Shown: piece after piece, positions 31,629 through 32,552 of the stretch
Layout: each line of letters opens with the position of its first letter
Position numbering within the stretch: the first letter of the stretch is position 1
Assembly (NCBI GenBank): GCA_001970955.1
Contig: MPUH01000835.1
Coordinates: forward strand, 1 to 32,552
Length of the DNA: 32,552 nt
Origin: Stentor coeruleus
Taxonomy: Eukaryota; Ciliophora; Heterotrichea; Heterotrichida; Stentoridae
Direction: 5' to 3'
The notes under the pieces: model-generated
The model's input: only the letters and a program-made list of their open reading frames with translations
Databases searched by the model: none
Told to the model about the DNA's origin: nothing
Program-made: the position numbers and the translations under genes

Positions 31629-31926
31629 AAGGAAGAAGAAAAATGAGTGAAGGGAGTTTATAAAATGCTGAATTAAAAATTTAGAACTTAGAGAATTAAT
31701 TTTTAATGCCAAAGGATTTTTTTTTTGGGATAATAAATATAATCTTCACTACTAAGTCAATCTTAAACCCACACTTCCCCATACCAATCCAGTATTTCCA
31801 TCAAACTCTTCAACTTTATCCACCTATTTCCTCCATCATTTTTACAGCTATCCTATCAGACCTTTTTCATCAAAATTTTTTATTTATAAACACCAGAGTA
31901 TAAAAATTAAATAATAATTTTACTTT

Positions 31927-31971
31927 TAGCATTAGTTAGGAACTATCGCTTGACTATTGTCTAGCCCTTGT
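31927..31971 (+). repeat. 45-bp dispersed repeat, copy B
   Basis: Same orientation and length as copy A (12447-12491), 42 of 45 identical, with sharp ends. Lies in AT-rich DNA ~590 bp upstream of the channel copy 2 start. Confidence 0.75.
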
Positions 31972-32552
31972 TAATTTCCTCCTTTTTTAGTAAGTTTTTG
32001 TAATGATATTTTATATTTTTCTATCGATCGTTATTATTTATTTTTTTCGTGCTTTCTCTAAGTGGTTTTTCAAATTCTTCATCTCATAAAATGATATGCG
32101 TTAATAGAAAGCATTAGTTATTTCATTCATATATTTTTTGAGTTTTTTACTATTTCGTATTTTATTTTATAAATTTATTATAATTTTTGTATAATTGTTT
32201 ATGAAATATGAAGTTAGACTCTGCCAATCTTTTCTTTTTATGATTAATCTTCTCATTCTCAACTGAAAGATGCAATATATTAATATTCATTAATTTATAA
32301 GATTCTATATATTTTATGATAAAGGGAATTTTATGTTCTTGAAAATTATATTAAAATCTAAGTTCATGCTGAGAATTTCTCTGAGCAAATGATTTATTAA
32401 GATACTTATTCATTTGATATAAAATAAATTCCTTAAAATTGTTTATCAAAAAAATTTACAATAATGATATAATAACTAAATTAACTGCGCATTTTGATTC
32501 TAGTTGATATCTTTATCCTATACTTATTCTTTTATATTTACTATTTAAAACC

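Larger units (their letters stand above)
31338..32552. other. AT-rich DNA to the window end, no gene seen
   Basis: 31430-31700 is G-rich and 31740-31910 C-rich on the plus strand. Contains the N31546 join and copy B of the 45-bp repeat. A 65-codon T-rich open stretch at 31706-31903 looks like chance. Nothing recognised beyond 31972. Confidence 0.5.

Noticed and set aside
31706..31903. A 65-codon plus-strand ORF starting MPKDFFFGIINIIF.
   Set aside because: It is T-rich flank sequence with no domain. The hydrophobic text is expected from composition.

Overview
The window looks like somatic (macronuclear) DNA from a heterotrich ciliate, most likely Stentor or a close relative. This is inferred from three things. 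The DNA is very AT-rich. Long genes read with the standard genetic code. Five introns are each exactly 15 nt long (GTA...TAG, with A at position 10) and were found where neighbouring reading frames join. Gene content fits too: expanded cyclic-nucleotide-gated-type K+ channels and large secreted-then-membrane proteins. There are no bacterial or viral features. Four single-N bases at 6316, 20124, 30199 and 31546 each sit between identical direct copies of 50-82 bp. They mark scaffold joins rather than biology, and two of them break real genes.

Left third (1-12.6 kb): sparse and mostly decayed. Apparently intact genes are a small one-membrane-segment protein (1521-1877), a 420-residue coiled-coil protein (2976-4238) and a small acidic protein (10883-11167). 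Between them are broken genes. A decayed duplicate of the small membrane protein lies at about 916-1176. An ISXO2/IS1595-type (Merlin-like) transposase lies at 4687-5589, with frameshifts, stops and a lost catalytic Asp. An unidentified gene lies at 5591-6216 on the minus strand. A 312-codon frame at 6567-7502 carries one in-frame TAA, and another broken minus-strand gene lies at 7547-7925. The rest is AT-rich DNA with strong, gene-oriented G/C strand skew.

Right two thirds (12.6-31.3 kb): eight genes, all on the minus strand. In plus-coordinate order they are a PX-domain sorting nexin (12656-14257), a WBP4/FBP21-like U1-zinc-finger/WW protein only 19 bp upstream of it (14277-15059), three tandem paralogues (15190-17583, 19122-21590, 22345-24612), a coiled-coil protein with a C-terminal C1/PHD-like zinc finger (25194-26036) and two tandem K+ channels (26296-28353, 29081-31337). 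The three paralogues have a signal peptide, a large beta-rich N-terminal region and a five-segment membrane module that resembles the first five membrane helices of polycystin-1. The two channels carry a cyclic-nucleotide-binding domain fused to a CCHC zinc knuckle.

The biologically most notable content is these two expanded surface/signalling families: a channel-less polycystin-1-like family and zinc-knuckle CNBD K+ channels. Both expanded by tandem duplication. A cell-surface sensing role coupled to membrane potential is a reasonable guess, but nothing in the sequence proves that the two families work together. A 45-bp dispersed repeat (12447-12491 and 31927-31971, 42 of 45 identical) is an unidentified element.
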